Assembly (NCBI GenBank): GCA_024693845.1
Contig: JAILKJ010000036.1
Coordinates: 1 to 60,677, forward strand
Origin: Lachnospiraceae bacterium
GTDB lineage: Bacteria; Bacillota; Clostridia; Lachnospirales; Lachnospiraceae
Length of the DNA stretch: 60,677 nucleotides
Reading direction: 5' to 3'
Every line of letters starts with the position of its first letter. Position 1 is the first letter of the stretch. The notes under the pieces are model-generated. The model did not search any database, was not told where the DNA came from, and was given only the letters and a program-made list of their open reading frames with translations. Position numbers and translations under genes: made by a program. This document shows, in pieces, positions 1 through 8,818 of this stretch.

Positions 1-173
1 AGCCTGCCCAACAGCTTCGGGAAGCAGTCAAGCACCAGCACAAATACGATAACGGCCATCCATGAGAGGGCATACTTAAGATCAATGCTTCTCTTTTTGA
101 CCATGTAAAAGATTACAAACAGCGCCAGGATCATAACCGCGCCAATGATCAGCTGTAATTTCAATGTCATCAT
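1..173 (-). CDS. DUF2304 family membrane protein (partial, 3' end outside window)
   Basis: Only the first 57 codons are visible; the gene continues past the left edge. The start ATG at 173-171 shares an ATGA overlap with the stop of the upstream glycosyltransferase gene, so the two are translationally coupled. Residues 6-25 form a membrane helix, followed by a basic turn (KKRSIDLKY) and the start of a second hydrophobic stretch (VIVFVLVL). A short multi-helix membrane protein directly behind a DPM1-like GT2 is the usual setting of DUF2304 proteins, which are thought to assist polyprenyl-phosphate sugar synthesis. Family assignment rests on this partial sequence and context; the function is inferred. 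Confidence 0.6.
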   Translation of the reverse strand, partial: MMTLKLQLIIGAVMILALFVIFYMVKKRSIDLKYALSWMAVIVFVLVLDCFPKLLGR

Positions 174-877
174 GTGTTCTGATATTCCTTTCTGCGGAAA
201 CGCTCCACAAAAATGGCCAGCGTCACCTTGATCATGTAATAAACGGAGCGGATGGGCGAAATGGAGGATACGCCTTCCTTCCTCTCACGCATCACCACCG
301 GATACTCCTCCACCTTCAGTCCCGCCTGAACGGCGGCAACCAGGCTCTCGGGCTCGGGATAATCCTTCGGATAGCTGCCGGCAAACATAGCGATGGCCCT
401 GCGTCCCGCCATCCTCATACCCGAGGTGGGGTCCTTGACCTTTACGCCGGTCATAAAGCGGATCAATCCGTCAAAATAACGGATCCCGAAACGCCTCAGG
501 CTGCTGGACTGGAAGCCCTCTCCCGTGATAAAGCGGGATCCGATCAGAAGATCCGCCTCATCCTTAAGGAGCTTATCCCGCATCTGAACGAGAAAAGCGG
601 CATCATGCTGCCCATCTCCGTCAAACTGTACCGCTATGTCATAGTCGTTCTTTAAGGCATACAGATAGCCTGTCTGAACGGCGCCGCCGATCCCGAGATT
701 AACGGGAAGGGACAGCACGGGGATCCCTGCCTTCCGGCAGACGGATAAGGTCCCGTCCGTGGAGCAGTCGTTGATCACCACATAGTCAAAGTCCGCGGCA
801 TTGCTGCGGATATCCTCTATCGTTCGAAGTATGCTTTTTTCTTCGTTATAAGCCGGTATAATGACTAAGCTTTTCAT
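170..877 (-). CDS. GT2 family glycosyltransferase, dolichol-phosphate mannosyltransferase (DPM1)-like
   Basis: A 235-residue soluble GT-A enzyme that probably moves a sugar from a nucleotide donor to polyprenyl phosphate or a glycan intermediate. It opens with the GT2 motif VIIPAYNEE (residues 5-13), then VVINDCSTDGT (33-43), and has the metal-binding run FDGDGQHD (85-92) and LIGSRF (111-116), all typical of the DPM1/polyprenol-phosphate branch. No membrane anchor is seen, so the downstream DUF2304 membrane protein (4-bp overlap) may dock it to the membrane. The upstream GT2 gene ends 4 bp before it. Donor and acceptor cannot be told from sequence. Confidence 0.85.
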   Translation of the reverse strand: MKSLVIIPAYNEEKSILRTIEDIRSNAADFDYVVINDCSTDGTLSVCRKAGIPVLSLPVNLGIGGAVQTGYLYALKNDYDIAVQFDGDGQHDAAFLVQMRDKLLKDEADLLIGSRFITGEGFQSSSLRRFGIRYFDGLIRFMTGVKVKDPTSGMRMAGRRAIAMFAGSYPKDYPEPESLVAAVQAGLKVEEYPVVMRERKEGVSSISPIRSVYYMIKVTLAIFVERFRRKEYQNT

Positions 878-881
878 ATCG

Positions 882-1625
882 TTATCGTTTCACAAACTGG
901 CCCAGTACGCGGAAGGTCCGAAGCACCGTCGTCAGTGTAGGATGAGGCATCCCGTTCAGGGCAAGTGCCCTACGTCCTTCCATGAAGGAGTCCGTATAGC
1001 TGGCAAGGGAGCCTGTGCTGGTGCCTCCGTGGTACATTTTTACCAGAACGCCGGGCAGGTAGGAAAGAGTAGTCTTTCCCTCCTTCAGCGCGCGGATCAT
1101 GAATTCATAATCCGCTGCGATGGCCATATCCGTCCGGTATCTGCCATAGGTTTCATAGATCTCTTTTTTCAGATAAAGGGTGGGATGAGCGGGCATCCAG
1201 CCCCGGTTCAACTTCCCCTGCCCCATTCTCCAGCGACGGATGACACTGTCACCGTCCACATAATCCAGATCTCCGTAGACGCCGTCGCTGCCCTCCTGCT
1301 CAACGATCCGGGCCATGCGGGACAAAACATTTTTATCCGCAAAGCGATCGCACATCAGGCCGATGAGATCTCCCGATGCCCGGTCGATCCCCTTGTTTAA
1401 GGCATCATACAAACCCTTGTCCGGTTCACTGATCCGAACAAAGGTCCCCTTGCGCTCTTTCATCTTCTCTTCGATCCGGTCAAGAGCGTCCCGCGTCGGC
1501 TCGTCGCAGCCGCCGTCCACGATGATGTACTCCAGATCCTCATGATCCTGCTGCAGGATGGTGGAAGCCGTCTGCATCAGATGCTCGGGATCCTTATAAG
1601 TCATTGTGATAACGGAAATCTTCAT
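882..1625 (-). CDS. GT2 family glycosyltransferase
   Basis: A 247-residue enzyme of the GT2 subgroup that carries a SEPDKGLYDALNKG block (about residues 66-79) after the opening MKISVITMTYKDPEHL. The usual metal-binding DxD position reads CDRF, a variant common in this subgroup, and the later YGDLDYVDGD stretch is also characteristic. It overlaps the stop of the GT4 gene by 4 bp and sits 4 bp before the next GT2, so all belong to one glycan operon. It probably adds one sugar in a repeat-unit or surface glycan pathway at the cytoplasmic face; the sugar is unknown. Confidence 0.85.
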   Translation of the reverse strand: MKISVITMTYKDPEHLMQTASTILQQDHEDLEYIIVDGGCDEPTRDALDRIEEKMKERKGTFVRISEPDKGLYDALNKGIDRASGDLIGLMCDRFADKNVLSRMARIVEQEGSDGVYGDLDYVDGDSVIRRWRMGQGKLNRGWMPAHPTLYLKKEIYETYGRYRTDMAIAADYEFMIRALKEGKTTLSYLPGVLVKMYHGGTSTGSLASYTDSFMEGRRALALNGMPHPTLTTVLRTFRVLGQFVKR

Positions 1626-2884
1626 GTGGCGCTCTCCGTTTCCTTAGTATATCCTATTTTCCGATACAATTCCACATATTTCTCTGCGGCGCCCTCCCGT
1701 GAAAAGCCCTCCGCACGGCTGCGGCAGGCCTGTATGGAAAAAGGTCTCTCCTCGCAGGTCCTCGTAACCGCCGCAAGCAGGCTGTCGAAATCTCCTTTGG
1801 GCACCACAAGCCCGCAATCCGGGGTCAGGGATTCACCGCTGCCGCCTGTTTCAAAAGTAATTACCGGGGTCCCGCAGGCCAGTGCCTCCAGGTTCGTAGT
1901 GGGAAAATTGTCCTCCAGGGTGGGATTGACATAGACATCCGCCGTCCGGTAAAGTGCCGCCAAAAGCTCCGGATTGGCAGTCCGTTCCATGGCCAAAAGG
2001 CGCCCGCTTGGATGCCTCTTGCGTATCATGGTGACCTGGGGCTTATTCAGACCCACCACCTCCACGGTATAGTTGGAAGGCAGGGAATCGGAAAGTCTCT
2101 CCAAATAGGAGAGTCCTTTTCTTTCCTCCCAGTAATTGGCCACTCCCAGCACGGTTCTGTGCCGGTAGCCCGCCTGCTGCTTATTACGCAGCTTCTGAGC
2201 CTTGGAATCTAACGGCTTGAACAGCTCCAGATCGATACCGTTGGGGATCACCTCCGTGGGATACTCCGATAAAAAAGATTCCTTCACCATATCCGCCAGC
2301 CACTTACTGGGCGTTACGATGGTCAGATTCTTCACTCCCGTAAAAGCCTCAGCCTTTCGGGCATAGCTTGCCCTGGAATTATCCTTGAAAAGTGCATAAG
2401 GGTAGGCCTTGCGATGCAAAGGACAGTCATGACAGCCCTCTGATGTCTTCTTCCATTTGTCACAGGAGATAAAGTCGAAATAGGCGCAGTGACCCGTGAA
2501 GGGCCAGCAGTCGTGGAGGGTCCATACAACGGGGATGTCGCTCTTTTTCAACCAGGAAAAAAGCTCCTCCACCTGCAGATAAAAGCCGTGAATGTTATGA
2601 AGATGAATCAGATCCGGTTTGATCTCCTCAAGCTTACGGATAAAGGCCTTAGTCACGCCACGGGATCCGAAGCCCGCCTCTCCCTGAAAAAAATTCTTCA
2701 GCACATGACCTGTAAAATCCGCCTTATTGCCGATCACATTGCCGCGCATATAGGCAGGAAGCTTACCTCTGCCCGCCGCCATATAGGGCTCATGACCCTG
2801 TCTGTCCAGAACCTCGTAAAGATCCGCACAGATCCGTCCTATGCTGCCCTTTTGGCAGATGGTGTTGACCAAAACAATTTTCAT
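1622..2884 (-). CDS. GT4 family glycosyltransferase
   Basis: A 420-residue GT-B enzyme, first visible gene of the leftmost glycan operon. The N-terminal Rossmann half starts MKIVLVNTICQKGSIGR and has the HLHNIHGFYLQ and TLHDCWPFTGHC signatures of this branch. A cysteine-rich loop (CDKWKKTSEGCHDC) follows, which is frequent in wcaC/GT4 relatives. The C-terminal donor-binding half has NPTLEDNFPTTNLEALACG, the GT4 version of the EX7E site. It is divergent from the fucosyltransferase-like gene across a 63-bp gap. It likely acts in cytoplasmic assembly of a surface polysaccharide; substrate unassigned. Confidence 0.88.
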   Translation of the reverse strand: MKIVLVNTICQKGSIGRICADLYEVLDRQGHEPYMAAGRGKLPAYMRGNVIGNKADFTGHVLKNFFQGEAGFGSRGVTKAFIRKLEEIKPDLIHLHNIHGFYLQVEELFSWLKKSDIPVVWTLHDCWPFTGHCAYFDFISCDKWKKTSEGCHDCPLHRKAYPYALFKDNSRASYARKAEAFTGVKNLTIVTPSKWLADMVKESFLSEYPTEVIPNGIDLELFKPLDSKAQKLRNKQQAGYRHRTVLGVANYWEERKGLSYLERLSDSLPSNYTVEVVGLNKPQVTMIRKRHPSGRLLAMERTANPELLAALYRTADVYVNPTLEDNFPTTNLEALACGTPVITFETGGSGESLTPDCGLVVPKGDFDSLLAAVTRTCEERPFSIQACRSRAEGFSREGAAEKYVELYRKIGYTKETESAT

Positions 2885-2947
2885 ATTTCATCCTGCTGTG
2901 TTATACTGTTTCTATATCCGCTTGCGATCAGACAAGGAGAACACACT

Positions 2948-3733
2948 ATGCTAATTTTACAACCAATCGGGGGTTTGTGCAATAGAATGCGGGCCATTAA
3001 TTCCGCCCTCATCCTGGCCGAAAAACGCGGTGAAAAGCTCCATGTACTGTGGAATGTGAACGCCGAGCTGGGCTGTCCCTTCGAAGAGCTCTTCCTTCCC
3101 ACAGACCGCTTCACCCTCCGGAATTTCCATACTAAATACGATCCCGGCAAGCTCTTTCTGCAGTTCACGAATCACCGGATCGGCAACGAAGATATCCGCT
3201 CCAACCGGGATGAAATGGGTCTGAAAAAAGAATACTTTGAGTCTCTTCCCTCCCGTCTCTTCATCGCCACCGAAGAGCATTTCTTCCCGAATCATGATTA
3301 TTCGGCCTTTGCCCCTTCCGCCGAGATCCTGGCCAGGGCAGACGCCATCACAAAAGGCTACGGCAAGCGCTGCGTCGGGATCCACATCCGGCGGACCGAC
3401 AACAAGCCCGCCATCGGCAAAAGCTCCACCGATGCCTTTGTATCGGCCATGGAAAAGGAGCTGACCGCTCATCCCGAGACCGTATTCTTCCTGGCAACCG
3501 ACGATCTGTCGGAGGAAAAAAAGCTCCGGGAGTTATTCCCGGACAAGATCCTGTCCCACGAAGACCGGGACCTTTCCCGGGCCTCCGTCTCCGGCATCAA
3601 GGATGCGTTGCTTGACCTGATCTGCCTGTCCCGGACGGAAAAGATCATCGGCAGTTTCTTTTCTTCCTTTACGGATATCGCCGCCGATATGAACGGGATC
3701 GAGAAAATTATTGCGGGAGAGGATAACGCATAG
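2948..3733 (+). CDS. Fucosyltransferase-like (NodZ/O-FucT superfamily) glycosyltransferase
   Basis: A 261-residue protein on the opposite strand to its glycan neighbours. The start ATG at 2948 is chosen because a good ribosome site (aaggag) lies 8 bp before it; the open frame extends further upstream without one. Residues 7-14 (IGGLCNRM) form the glycine-rich GDP-sugar motif, 146-151 read HIRRTD, and 180-186 read FFLATDD, followed by a late GSFFSSF block. These are the peptide motifs of the alpha-1,6/O-fucosyltransferase superfamily. It probably transfers fucose or a similar deoxyhexose from a GDP-sugar. It ends at a bidirectional terminator shared with the DUF3048 gene. Confidence 0.72.
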   Translation: MLILQPIGGLCNRMRAINSALILAEKRGEKLHVLWNVNAELGCPFEELFLPTDRFTLRNFHTKYDPGKLFLQFTNHRIGNEDIRSNRDEMGLKKEYFESLPSRLFIATEEHFFPNHDYSAFAPSAEILARADAITKGYGKRCVGIHIRRTDNKPAIGKSSTDAFVSAMEKELTAHPETVFFLATDDLSEEKKLRELFPDKILSHEDRDLSRASVSGIKDALLDLICLSRTEKIIGSFFSSFTDIAADMNGIEKIIAGEDNA

Positions 3734-3770
3734 CCGACAGCCGCAGTCACGAAACCCTACGGACAAAATA

Positions 3771-3796
3771 AACCCCCGTCAGTTCTGACGGGGGTT
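3771..3796 (-). terminator. Rho-independent terminator between convergent genes
   Basis: A perfect 12-bp inverted repeat (AACCCCCGTCAG / CTGACGGGGGTT) with a 2-nt loop. Reading leftwards, the minus-strand transcript continues into a T-rich run (TTTATTTTG), so it best serves the DUF3048 lipoprotein gene. The stem alone could also stop the fucosyltransferase-like transcript coming from the other side. Confidence 0.85.
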
Positions 3797-3822
3797 AGTT
3801 ATGCGTAACTTTTCAGCCTGAA

Positions 3823-4995
3823 TTACTTGTTCTTGCACTCGTAATCGGTTCCGTTGATATTTACGGTTCTGTCATCCTGAACTACAGCGATGTAGGTCTT
3901 ACCGGGGTTCATGTCAACCAGGGACAGATCATCATAGTAGAAACGGGTAGGTACGAAGTCACCGGTCTTGTTCCAGAGAACGTGTACTGCCTTACCCTTG
4001 GTGATGTAGTATCCGTCATGGGTATTGTCATGATCCTGGAATGCCAGATAACCCTTGGCATCTCTAACTTCGTAATGAGCGAACTGGATGATGACATTCT
4101 CAAAGGTCAGCTGCTCGCCGGTGGTACCGTCGATCTGCTTGCTCTCATACAGATCCTTCTTGTAAAGACCGCTCTCGGGATCATAGTGCAGAGAGGACTT
4201 AGTATAAGGGAATGCCTTGGAAAGGCTGATATCCGTTGCTTCAAAGCTGCCTGCTGCGGAGGAAAGATCATTTCCGCCGGTTCTGTTAAACAGGAAGTGC
4301 TCTGCGGTAAAATTGCTCCAGTCATGCTCCAGGCTGTAGCCCAGGTTCTCGCACTGCTCGGTCAGCTTCTTGCCGCTGGTGTAAGCATTGTGGGGAACAA
4401 CCTTGTCGGTGGTACGATAGAAAGCGTTGCTTCCGGGAGCGCTGTTGGTGGAGTTGACTGCACAACCGGTGATGTTGTGTACATCATCCCTCGTGGTAAC
4501 GCTTGCCAGATAGTAAGGACCACCAAAGTGAACCAGGATGGGATCCCATTCCATAGCCCAATATACATAGTAGTCACGGCAGCTTCTTACGTTACCAAGG
4601 GTCTCGATACCCTGCCAATCCTCAATGATGGCCATCTGACGGGACATGTCCCCCTCTTCCATACACTCATACAGGACACCTGCCCTGCCGATACCGTACT
4701 GAGGCTGAGCTGCCTTGTCGGTAGGGAGCATGATGGCGATGGGTCTGGTTCCGTATACGTCCTTCTCGATCACTTCGCCGGTAAGAGTGGAAAACTTCTT
4801 GCCTGCGGGAGGCTCAACGCGGTTGGGATCAACCTCTTCCTCCTCTGCCACATCCGTCTGGATCTCTTCTAAGGGCTGCTCGGTAACCTCTTCTACTACC
4901 GGTTCGGGAGCGGGCTCTTCTTCCTTCTTGCCGCATCCGAAAGCCAGAACAGCCGTGGAAACTGCCAAAAGCAGCATTACTTTAATCTTTTTCAT
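3823..4995 (-). CDS. DUF3048 (YerB-like) lipoprotein
   Basis: A 390-residue exported lipoprotein. Residues 1-20 are a signal peptide ending in a lipobox with Cys21 (LAFGC), then an acidic linker rich in E and P (about 24-60). The mature part has the DUF3048 hallmarks RPIAIMLPTDKAAQPQYG, a YECMEEG segment and a SCRDYYVYWAMEWDP segment. The family is widespread in Firmicutes with no settled activity. It is a single-gene unit with its own sigma-A promoter and strong terminator, unrelated in strand or spacing to the fucosyltransferase-like gene that converges on it. Confidence 0.88.
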   Translation of the reverse strand: MKKIKVMLLLAVSTAVLAFGCGKKEEEPAPEPVVEEVTEQPLEEIQTDVAEEEEVDPNRVEPPAGKKFSTLTGEVIEKDVYGTRPIAIMLPTDKAAQPQYGIGRAGVLYECMEEGDMSRQMAIIEDWQGIETLGNVRSCRDYYVYWAMEWDPILVHFGGPYYLASVTTRDDVHNITGCAVNSTNSAPGSNAFYRTTDKVVPHNAYTSGKKLTEQCENLGYSLEHDWSNFTAEHFLFNRTGGNDLSSAAGSFEATDISLSKAFPYTKSSLHYDPESGLYKKDLYESKQIDGTTGEQLTFENVIIQFAHYEVRDAKGYLAFQDHDNTHDGYYITKGKAVHVLWNKTGDFVPTRFYYDDLSLVDMNPGKTYIAVVQDDRTVNINGTDYECKNK

Positions 4996-5044
4996 AATCT
5001 CCGTTTCCTCCTGTTAATACTCGGAAAAATCTCACAACGAAGTG

Positions 5045-5073
5045 ATTATAACAAACTTTTCTTCCTTTGTCAT
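5045..5073 (-). promoter_or_regulatory. Sigma-A promoter of the DUF3048 gene
   Basis: On the minus strand, ATGACA and TATAAT are separated by exactly 17 bp, about 50 bp upstream of the lipoprotein start. An AGGAGG-type ribosome site (caggagg) lies just before the ATG. Confidence 0.75.
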
Positions 5074-5116
5074 TTAAATTTTACGAAATTGTTACAAAAG
5101 AATAACGAAAGGGGCA

Positions 5117-6718
5117 TCAATACCGGATTTCCAGGGCCAGATAGTTCGGGGTCCGGGCCACCATCCGGCAGTCCTCATAAAAGAGCTGCAGATTCTCGTA
5201 GGTACTCCGGCTTACAAAGATCAGCCCCGTTTTATTCTCTTTTGCCTCCCCGGCCAGACGGTCGATGATCCCGCCATCCCTGCAAAGATAATCGCCGAAA
5301 GCTTCGGCCACAAAGACATCCTGCTGGGCCCAGCTGCTGTTTGAACCGTCATAGTCTACGAAGACCTCACAGCCTCTGTAAGGCTCTCCCTCAGGGATTG
5401 TGACGTTCTTTTCCATCCTTGCCATGTCCATCATGTTCATGATGGCCTTCTCATCGCCTGTAAGAGAGCGCACCAGAACCTGGAATTCGTTAAAGCTCTG
5501 ATCTGCTACGATATGGGCGATACCCGCCGTATAGTATCCCCAGCAAAGGAAAAGTGCTGCGATCAGGGCCGCCGTCAGCCCTTTTGCAAGACGGGGTTTG
5601 AAATAATCCTTCAGATGCTTCATCAGATGATCCGCGCTCAGAGCTGCTGCCAGCTGGATCCCCACAAGGCCGGGATAAACATACCAGAGCAGCTTGTTGG
5701 ATACCGCCGAGAAGGCTGCGAAGGGAATCACGATCCAGAGAATAAGGGCCGTGATCAGATCCCGCCTGAAGAGATTACCGGCATCCTCGCCGCCTGTCTC
5801 GGAACCCTGATCCCGTTTTTTTCTGTAAGCGAAAGCTAACAGAACTGTCGCCAGGATCAGCAAAAGCGAGAAAGTGTATACCTGCATTTTTCCCATGATG
5901 ATGGGCGTAAAGTAGTATTCCAGATAGTACCAGAAAGGAGCGATGTTGGAATGCAGCTCTCCGCCGGTACGACCCAGCACATCCGTCTCCCACATCCTTA
6001 CAAAAAACTCCGTTCCGTCGATCCTATAGCGCAGCACCGCCCAAAGGGCGACGGGCAAAAGGATCGAAAGCAGGAAGATCAGCCACTCATGAAAACGGAT
6101 CTTCCGGATCAGACCGGAGATGATCAGGAACAGTCCGCCGATGGCGGCGATCACAAAGGAATGAAAGCTCTTGGCCAGGAAGGCCAGGGAAAAGCACAGG
6201 CCGCATAAATACAGCCACCGGTGGTCATCCCGGATCTTCACCATGGCCAGCATGGCCAGGGAAAAGAGCAGCACATAAAGACTGTCCGCATCTCCCGCCC
6301 TTACCATATGGGCAAGGAAGGGTGTCATATTGATCCCCAGAGCGCCCACGGCCAGAAGACCCGCCCCGGGAGATACCTTCCTGAAGAACAGTCCGCAGAT
6401 CAGGGTTAGCAGCAGATAACATACCGCCGAATAAAAACGCAGTCCCAGCACCGGATCCGAAAAGACTTTAAGTCCGATCATGATGCACCACATGGAAAGA
6501 GGAGGCTTGAGATTATAATAATCCGCCATCCGAAGATAGGTGCTCTGGATCATGCTGCCGCCGTTCAACATCTCATAGGCATTGACCCCGTGACGTGCTT
6601 CATCCCAGGGATCCACATACTTGTTGGTAAGCCTGAAAAAGCACAAAAAAGCAACTGCTGCCAGCAGCAGTGCAAAGACAGTCCAGTATGCGATTTGTTT
6701 TTGTCTGCTTTCCTTCAT
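5117..6718 (-). CDS. PMT/ArnT-like (GT39/GT83) membrane glycosyltransferase
   Basis: A 533-residue polytopic membrane protein with about ten or more helices. After the first helix (residues 10-30) comes the extracytoplasmic acidic pair in PWDEARHGVNAYEML (Asp-Glu at 39-40), then LKPPLSMW, the signature of the protein mannosyl-/aminoarabinosyl-transferase fold. A soluble C-terminal domain of about 130 residues follows the last helix. Such enzymes take a sugar from polyprenyl phosphate outside the membrane and add it to a glycan or protein. It is the last gene of the six-gene glycan run, 10 bp after a GT2. No clear terminator follows it. Confidence 0.82.
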   Translation of the reverse strand: MKESRQKQIAYWTVFALLLAAVAFLCFFRLTNKYVDPWDEARHGVNAYEMLNGGSMIQSTYLRMADYYNLKPPLSMWCIMIGLKVFSDPVLGLRFYSAVCYLLLTLICGLFFRKVSPGAGLLAVGALGINMTPFLAHMVRAGDADSLYVLLFSLAMLAMVKIRDDHRWLYLCGLCFSLAFLAKSFHSFVIAAIGGLFLIISGLIRKIRFHEWLIFLLSILLPVALWAVLRYRIDGTEFFVRMWETDVLGRTGGELHSNIAPFWYYLEYYFTPIIMGKMQVYTFSLLLILATVLLAFAYRKKRDQGSETGGEDAGNLFRRDLITALILWIVIPFAAFSAVSNKLLWYVYPGLVGIQLAAALSADHLMKHLKDYFKPRLAKGLTAALIAALFLCWGYYTAGIAHIVADQSFNEFQVLVRSLTGDEKAIMNMMDMARMEKNVTIPEGEPYRGCEVFVDYDGSNSSWAQQDVFVAEAFGDYLCRDGGIIDRLAGEAKENKTGLIFVSRSTYENLQLFYEDCRMVARTPNYLALEIRY

Positions 6719-6728
6719 AGCTTCTCTT

Positions 6729-7760
6729 TTATCTGAAATAAATCCTTACACAGAGGTAGATCAAAAGATACCATTCCCGTTTCATCAAAAAGATGAAGAG
6801 CTTTTCCGCCTTGCTAAGCGCCGGCATGTCATAATGCCACAGGGCCCAGGCTACACTCCTTTGGTTTACCACCTCCGACATCTGTTTTCGAAGGTTAGGA
6901 TAGGGCAACTTTTTCTGCTTATATACGATCCCTTTGACATAAAGAACGGTAAGGCACAGATAGTCATTCCAGATCTGGGAGGACAGCACCTGTTCCTTTC
7001 CCTTCAGCTTCGCAATGCGAAGCAGGTTCTTTCGCATGATGCCGATCTTCTTCATATAGGAAGGATCATGCTTCATAGTCATGGAGGAAGGCTGCATATA
7101 GTAATGATAGGGGAAGTAATCCCTTATGATCTCCACCCGCTTTGCGTCCAGGAACATGCACAGGGAAAACTGGAAGTCCTCTCCGATGCTAACCTCATCC
7201 TCACAAAGTTCCAGATTCTCCTGCACCAGCTGTCTTCTCACCAGCTTGGTAACCCGGTTCGGCATCAGGCTTCTGCCCATAAAACTTCCGTTGTTGATCA
7301 ACCCCGGCAGGATCTGATCTCTTAGCGAATCCTCATCATAGGAATCTGCCGGAAGCAGCATCTGCTCCTTCCAGGATCTCTCCGGCTCCTGCTCATACAG
7401 ATGCTCCAGTCCGCAGCAGACGATGTCCGCATCTTTTTCTTTTGCCCTCTCGTAGAGCCGTTCAAACATGTCCGCATCGATATAGTCATCGGCATCCACA
7501 TAGCCGATATACTCTCCCGTCGCGGCCCGGCTCCCCGCCTTCCATGCTGCGGTAAGACCTTTGTTCCGCTGATGGATCACACTGACTCCGCCGTGATAGA
7601 GGCCGATGTCGTCGCACATTTTTGCCGAGCTGTCCGTGGAACCGTCATCCACCAGAATGATCTCCATATCCTTTTGTGTCTGCGCAAACAGCGCATCCAT
7701 GCATCGGTCTAAATATTTTTCCATGTTATAGACCGGAACCACAACTGATACTGTGGGCAT
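6729..7760 (-). CDS. GT2 family glycosyltransferase
   Basis: A 343-residue GT-A enzyme. I place the start at the ATG at 7760 (MPTVSVVVPVYN), which has a GGAG site 6 bp upstream and fits the family; an in-frame ATG four codons earlier (7772) lacks one. It shows IILVDDGSTDSS (residues 35-46), the donor-binding block, and the metal-binding DADD at 89-92 inside YIGYVDADDYID. The C-terminal part ends in a hydrophobic, basic tail (KREWYLLIYLCVRIYFR) that may touch the membrane. It is the fifth gene of the glycan run. Sugar specificity is unknown. Confidence 0.87.
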   Translation of the reverse strand: MPTVSVVVPVYNMEKYLDRCMDALFAQTQKDMEIILVDDGSTDSSAKMCDDIGLYHGGVSVIHQRNKGLTAAWKAGSRAATGEYIGYVDADDYIDADMFERLYERAKEKDADIVCCGLEHLYEQEPERSWKEQMLLPADSYDEDSLRDQILPGLINNGSFMGRSLMPNRVTKLVRRQLVQENLELCEDEVSIGEDFQFSLCMFLDAKRVEIIRDYFPYHYYMQPSSMTMKHDPSYMKKIGIMRKNLLRIAKLKGKEQVLSSQIWNDYLCLTVLYVKGIVYKQKKLPYPNLRKQMSEVVNQRSVAWALWHYDMPALSKAEKLFIFLMKREWYLLIYLCVRIYFR

Positions 7761-7783
7761 AGCCATCTCCATTCATATGTCCG

Positions 7784-8818
7784 CTACAGGCGGATCTTTT
7801 CCTTCTTCTTCAAACAAAGCAGTCGATACAGATCAGGGGAAAACAGGAAGATCCTGTAGCCGATCCTGGTCTTCATGGTCAAAAATCCCCGTTCCTGTCT
7901 CCTTCCCACCCGGTTGGTATGAAGTGCCTCCCGCACATAATCCTTCAGGACAGCCTGCTGTTTTTTGCTGCCCCGTACCTGGGAGCGTAAGGGGTAGTAA
8001 TACCGGATACTGCCGTCGGCTCTGGCGCGAAGGGCTGCGGTGGCAAGGAAGAAGAGCTCTTTTTTCTCAAAGTAAAAAATCCTATCCGTCATGGCCACCG
8101 TCCAGTCCAGTCTCTTAAGGGAAAACCTGTCCCTGGTGATGCTGCTGGGAGCTGAAAAGTAAGCATAGAGCGGAAGCTTCACGTAGACCCCTCTCTTGGC
8201 CCGGTCCAGCACTTTGTAAGTGGTCGCCTCATCCTCATGGATCCTGCCCTTGGGAAAACGGATATCCTTCCAGAGCTTTGCATCGTACAGCTTGTTCCAG
8301 GAGACGATGTAATAGGTGGCATCCTCGCAGAGGGCGTCATACTGATTGTTCAAAAGCTCCTGCCTGTCATTTACGATGATCTCGGCCTTGCCGCTTTTAT
8401 ACTGCTTTGACACGGCAGTAAAATCAGGGGACAGCTCTCCCGAACCAGGTCCCGTCACCTGATAGCGACAGAGGGCCACCTGCGCCCGGTGATCCGTAAG
8501 CTCCTTGTAGAGGATCTCGATGAAGTCGGGAGCATAGTAGTCATCGCTGTCCAAAAAGGCGATGTAATCTCCCCCCGCCACATCCAGTCCGGCGTTCCGG
8601 GCATCCGAAAGCCCGCCGTTCTCCTTATGGATCACGCGTACCCTGGCTTCCTTACTTGCATACTCATCACAGATCTTCGGACATCTGTCCGGTGATCCGT
8701 CATCTACCAGAATGATATCCAGATTCCGATAGGTCTGATTCAGTACCGAATCCACGGCGCGGCGCAGATAGGCCTCCACCTGATAGATCGGTATGATCAC
8801 GGAGATCAATGGTTTCAT
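7784..8818 (-). CDS. GT2 family glycosyltransferase
   Basis: A 344-residue GT-A enzyme starting MKPLISVIIPIYQVEAYL. It has IILVDDGSPDRC (36-47), GGLSDARNAGL (68-78) and the metal-binding DSDD (90-93), all canonical. The C-terminal 100 residues are strongly basic. It overlaps the upstream GT2 stop by 4 bp, so translation is coupled. With the two neighbouring GT2 genes it forms a run of three related but diverged enzymes, presumably adding successive residues of one glycan. Confidence 0.88.
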   Translation of the reverse strand: MKPLISVIIPIYQVEAYLRRAVDSVLNQTYRNLDIILVDDGSPDRCPKICDEYASKEARVRVIHKENGGLSDARNAGLDVAGGDYIAFLDSDDYYAPDFIEILYKELTDHRAQVALCRYQVTGPGSGELSPDFTAVSKQYKSGKAEIIVNDRQELLNNQYDALCEDATYYIVSWNKLYDAKLWKDIRFPKGRIHEDEATTYKVLDRAKRGVYVKLPLYAYFSAPSSITRDRFSLKRLDWTVAMTDRIFYFEKKELFFLATAALRARADGSIRYYYPLRSQVRGSKKQQAVLKDYVREALHTNRVGRRQERGFLTMKTRIGYRIFLFSPDLYRLLCLKKKEKIRL